DNA of 64,000 nt, taken from positions 95,089,795 to 95,153,794 of the forward strand of contig OZ025239.1 in the NCBI GenBank assembly GCA_964019155.1. Reading direction: 5' to 3'. Each line of letters opens with the position of its first letter. Within the stretch, counting starts at the first letter, position 1. The stretch is from Osedax fenrisi (Eukaryota; Annelida; Polychaeta; Sabellida; Siboglinidae). The position numbers and the translations under genes are program-made. Of the stretch, positions 62,846 to 64,000 are shown piece after piece. The notes below the pieces were generated by a model. That model did no database searches. It was given only the letters and a program-made list of their open reading frames with translations, and was not told the origin of the DNA.

Positions 62846-64000
62846 TTTGAATATTATTCTTTGAATGATTAAATTTGTATTTATATCTAAATTATATAAT
62901 CTATAACATATCAAAGAAAACAATTTATAAATAAATGTTTAATATGAATTTTGATAACAATTAATATATTGATCATTATTATACAAGAGGTTGATAATAT
63001 ATTTTAATTATTCACTACAATGCAATGTTACTACACTATAATATTTGCATTGAATGAATGAGATTCATTAGACAAATATGTTAAAGTTAAGATTTATGTG
63101 ATAAATTAAAAACAAATATCATATAACAATGTCAATTAGAATATAATGTTTAAATAGTATAGTATATAGTATATATATATTTAAAACAACATATATGATA
63201 TATAATAATAATAATAATAATACATTTATTGAGTTTAAATGTAAATGTTAAGGTTTCAACTCAATGGATCACATACATAATAATTTATGTTGACAATATC
63301 TTAGTCACCTACATTTAATTTTTATTATAATATATATTACTCAAAAATTAAATTAAAAGTATTATATAATTAATCATAATTTACTATATTTAAAATAATT
63401 ATATATTTCATTCAAAGATCATATTTTATTACATTATTATGATTATAATTATAATTTGATATGATTATCATTCCAATACTATTCAAAACATCCTATAATT
63501 AACTATCTTAACTATAATTAAATATTTAACTATAATGAAATGATTTCAATGAAACGACAAATCGCATGAAATGTACTACAAATTATAAATTATTATAATT
63601 AGCTAATATATATATATATATAAAACAATTGTTTAAATTTAGATCATTATTAATAACAACATTTAGGCCATAAATACATCATAATTTTGTTTTTAATATT
63701 TAGATTATATACGTTGTATATGTGTATATGATATATGAAAATATTCATTGAAAACATGTAATATTAGAATAAATATGGAAAGTTATTAAATATAATTATT
63801 TATAGAACTGGTTTAGTTGTTTTAAAATAGTTGTACTAAATATAGTAAATATTCCAACATAATAAATATGATTACAATATATATATATATATTTATGTAT
63901 AATTACTATATAGTAATATCAGATTTATTAATAAATCTATAGGCATAAAGAAAAGTATATCATATTACATGTATATTATATAACAATGATAGGTATACAT
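62846..64000. other. No gene recognised
   Basis: AT-rich sequence with short AAT, TA and TTA tracts to the end of the window. Confidence 0.6.

Overview
This is a very AT-rich metazoan genomic window, probably from an invertebrate that I cannot place further. It has intron-dense genes of animal type: an ESCRT-III CHMP3, a KDM3-class JmjC demethylase, and the tail of a receptor-type guanylyl cyclase. Around them lie several layers of LINEs, tRNA-derived SINEs, hAT/pogo/Harbinger-like elements and long microsatellites. I assembled all gene models by eye from exon-by-exon similarity, GT/AG sites and matching intron phase. No database search was possible.

Layout. 116-752 (+): last two coding exons of a guanylyl cyclase. 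1.8-6.0 kb: a probable 4.2-kb hAT-type element with a nested TA-flanked MITE. 6.07-7.77 kb: a large inverted repeat whose two arms carry almost the same 90-codon ORF, facing outward. 9.0-16.1 kb: two decayed LINEs, a CR1/L2-like one on the minus strand with a SINE in it and another on the plus strand with a MITE fragment in it. 18.57-26.51 kb (-): a complete CHMP3 gene in 7 coding exons; its 6.3-kb first intron holds several MITEs, a SINE and a 2.5-kb foldback element carrying a PHD-finger ORF. 27.1-28.1 kb: a MITE and a hAT-like transposase remnant. 30.08-56.66 kb (-): 25 coding exons (1,689 residues) of a KDM3 histone demethylase, complete at the C-terminus with its start codon not found. 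56.7-64 kb: no recognised coding sequence, but three MITEs flanked by 3-bp duplications, a tRNA-like SINE head, a 199-bp duplication and an inverted/tandem array.

How the genes relate: CHMP3 (membrane scission, cytoplasm) and KDM3 (H3K9 demethylation, nucleus) are neighbours on the same strand about 3.6 kb apart. I see no functional link, and this is not an operon.

The most unusual signals concern splicing. Of 31 donors that I could fix by protein similarity and phase, 17 start GTT rather than GTA/GTG. Many KDM3 introns run into a microsatellite within a few bases of the donor. One 581-bp KDM3 intron consists almost wholly of ACT/GCT-type triplets that also supply UACUAAU branch-point-like motifs.
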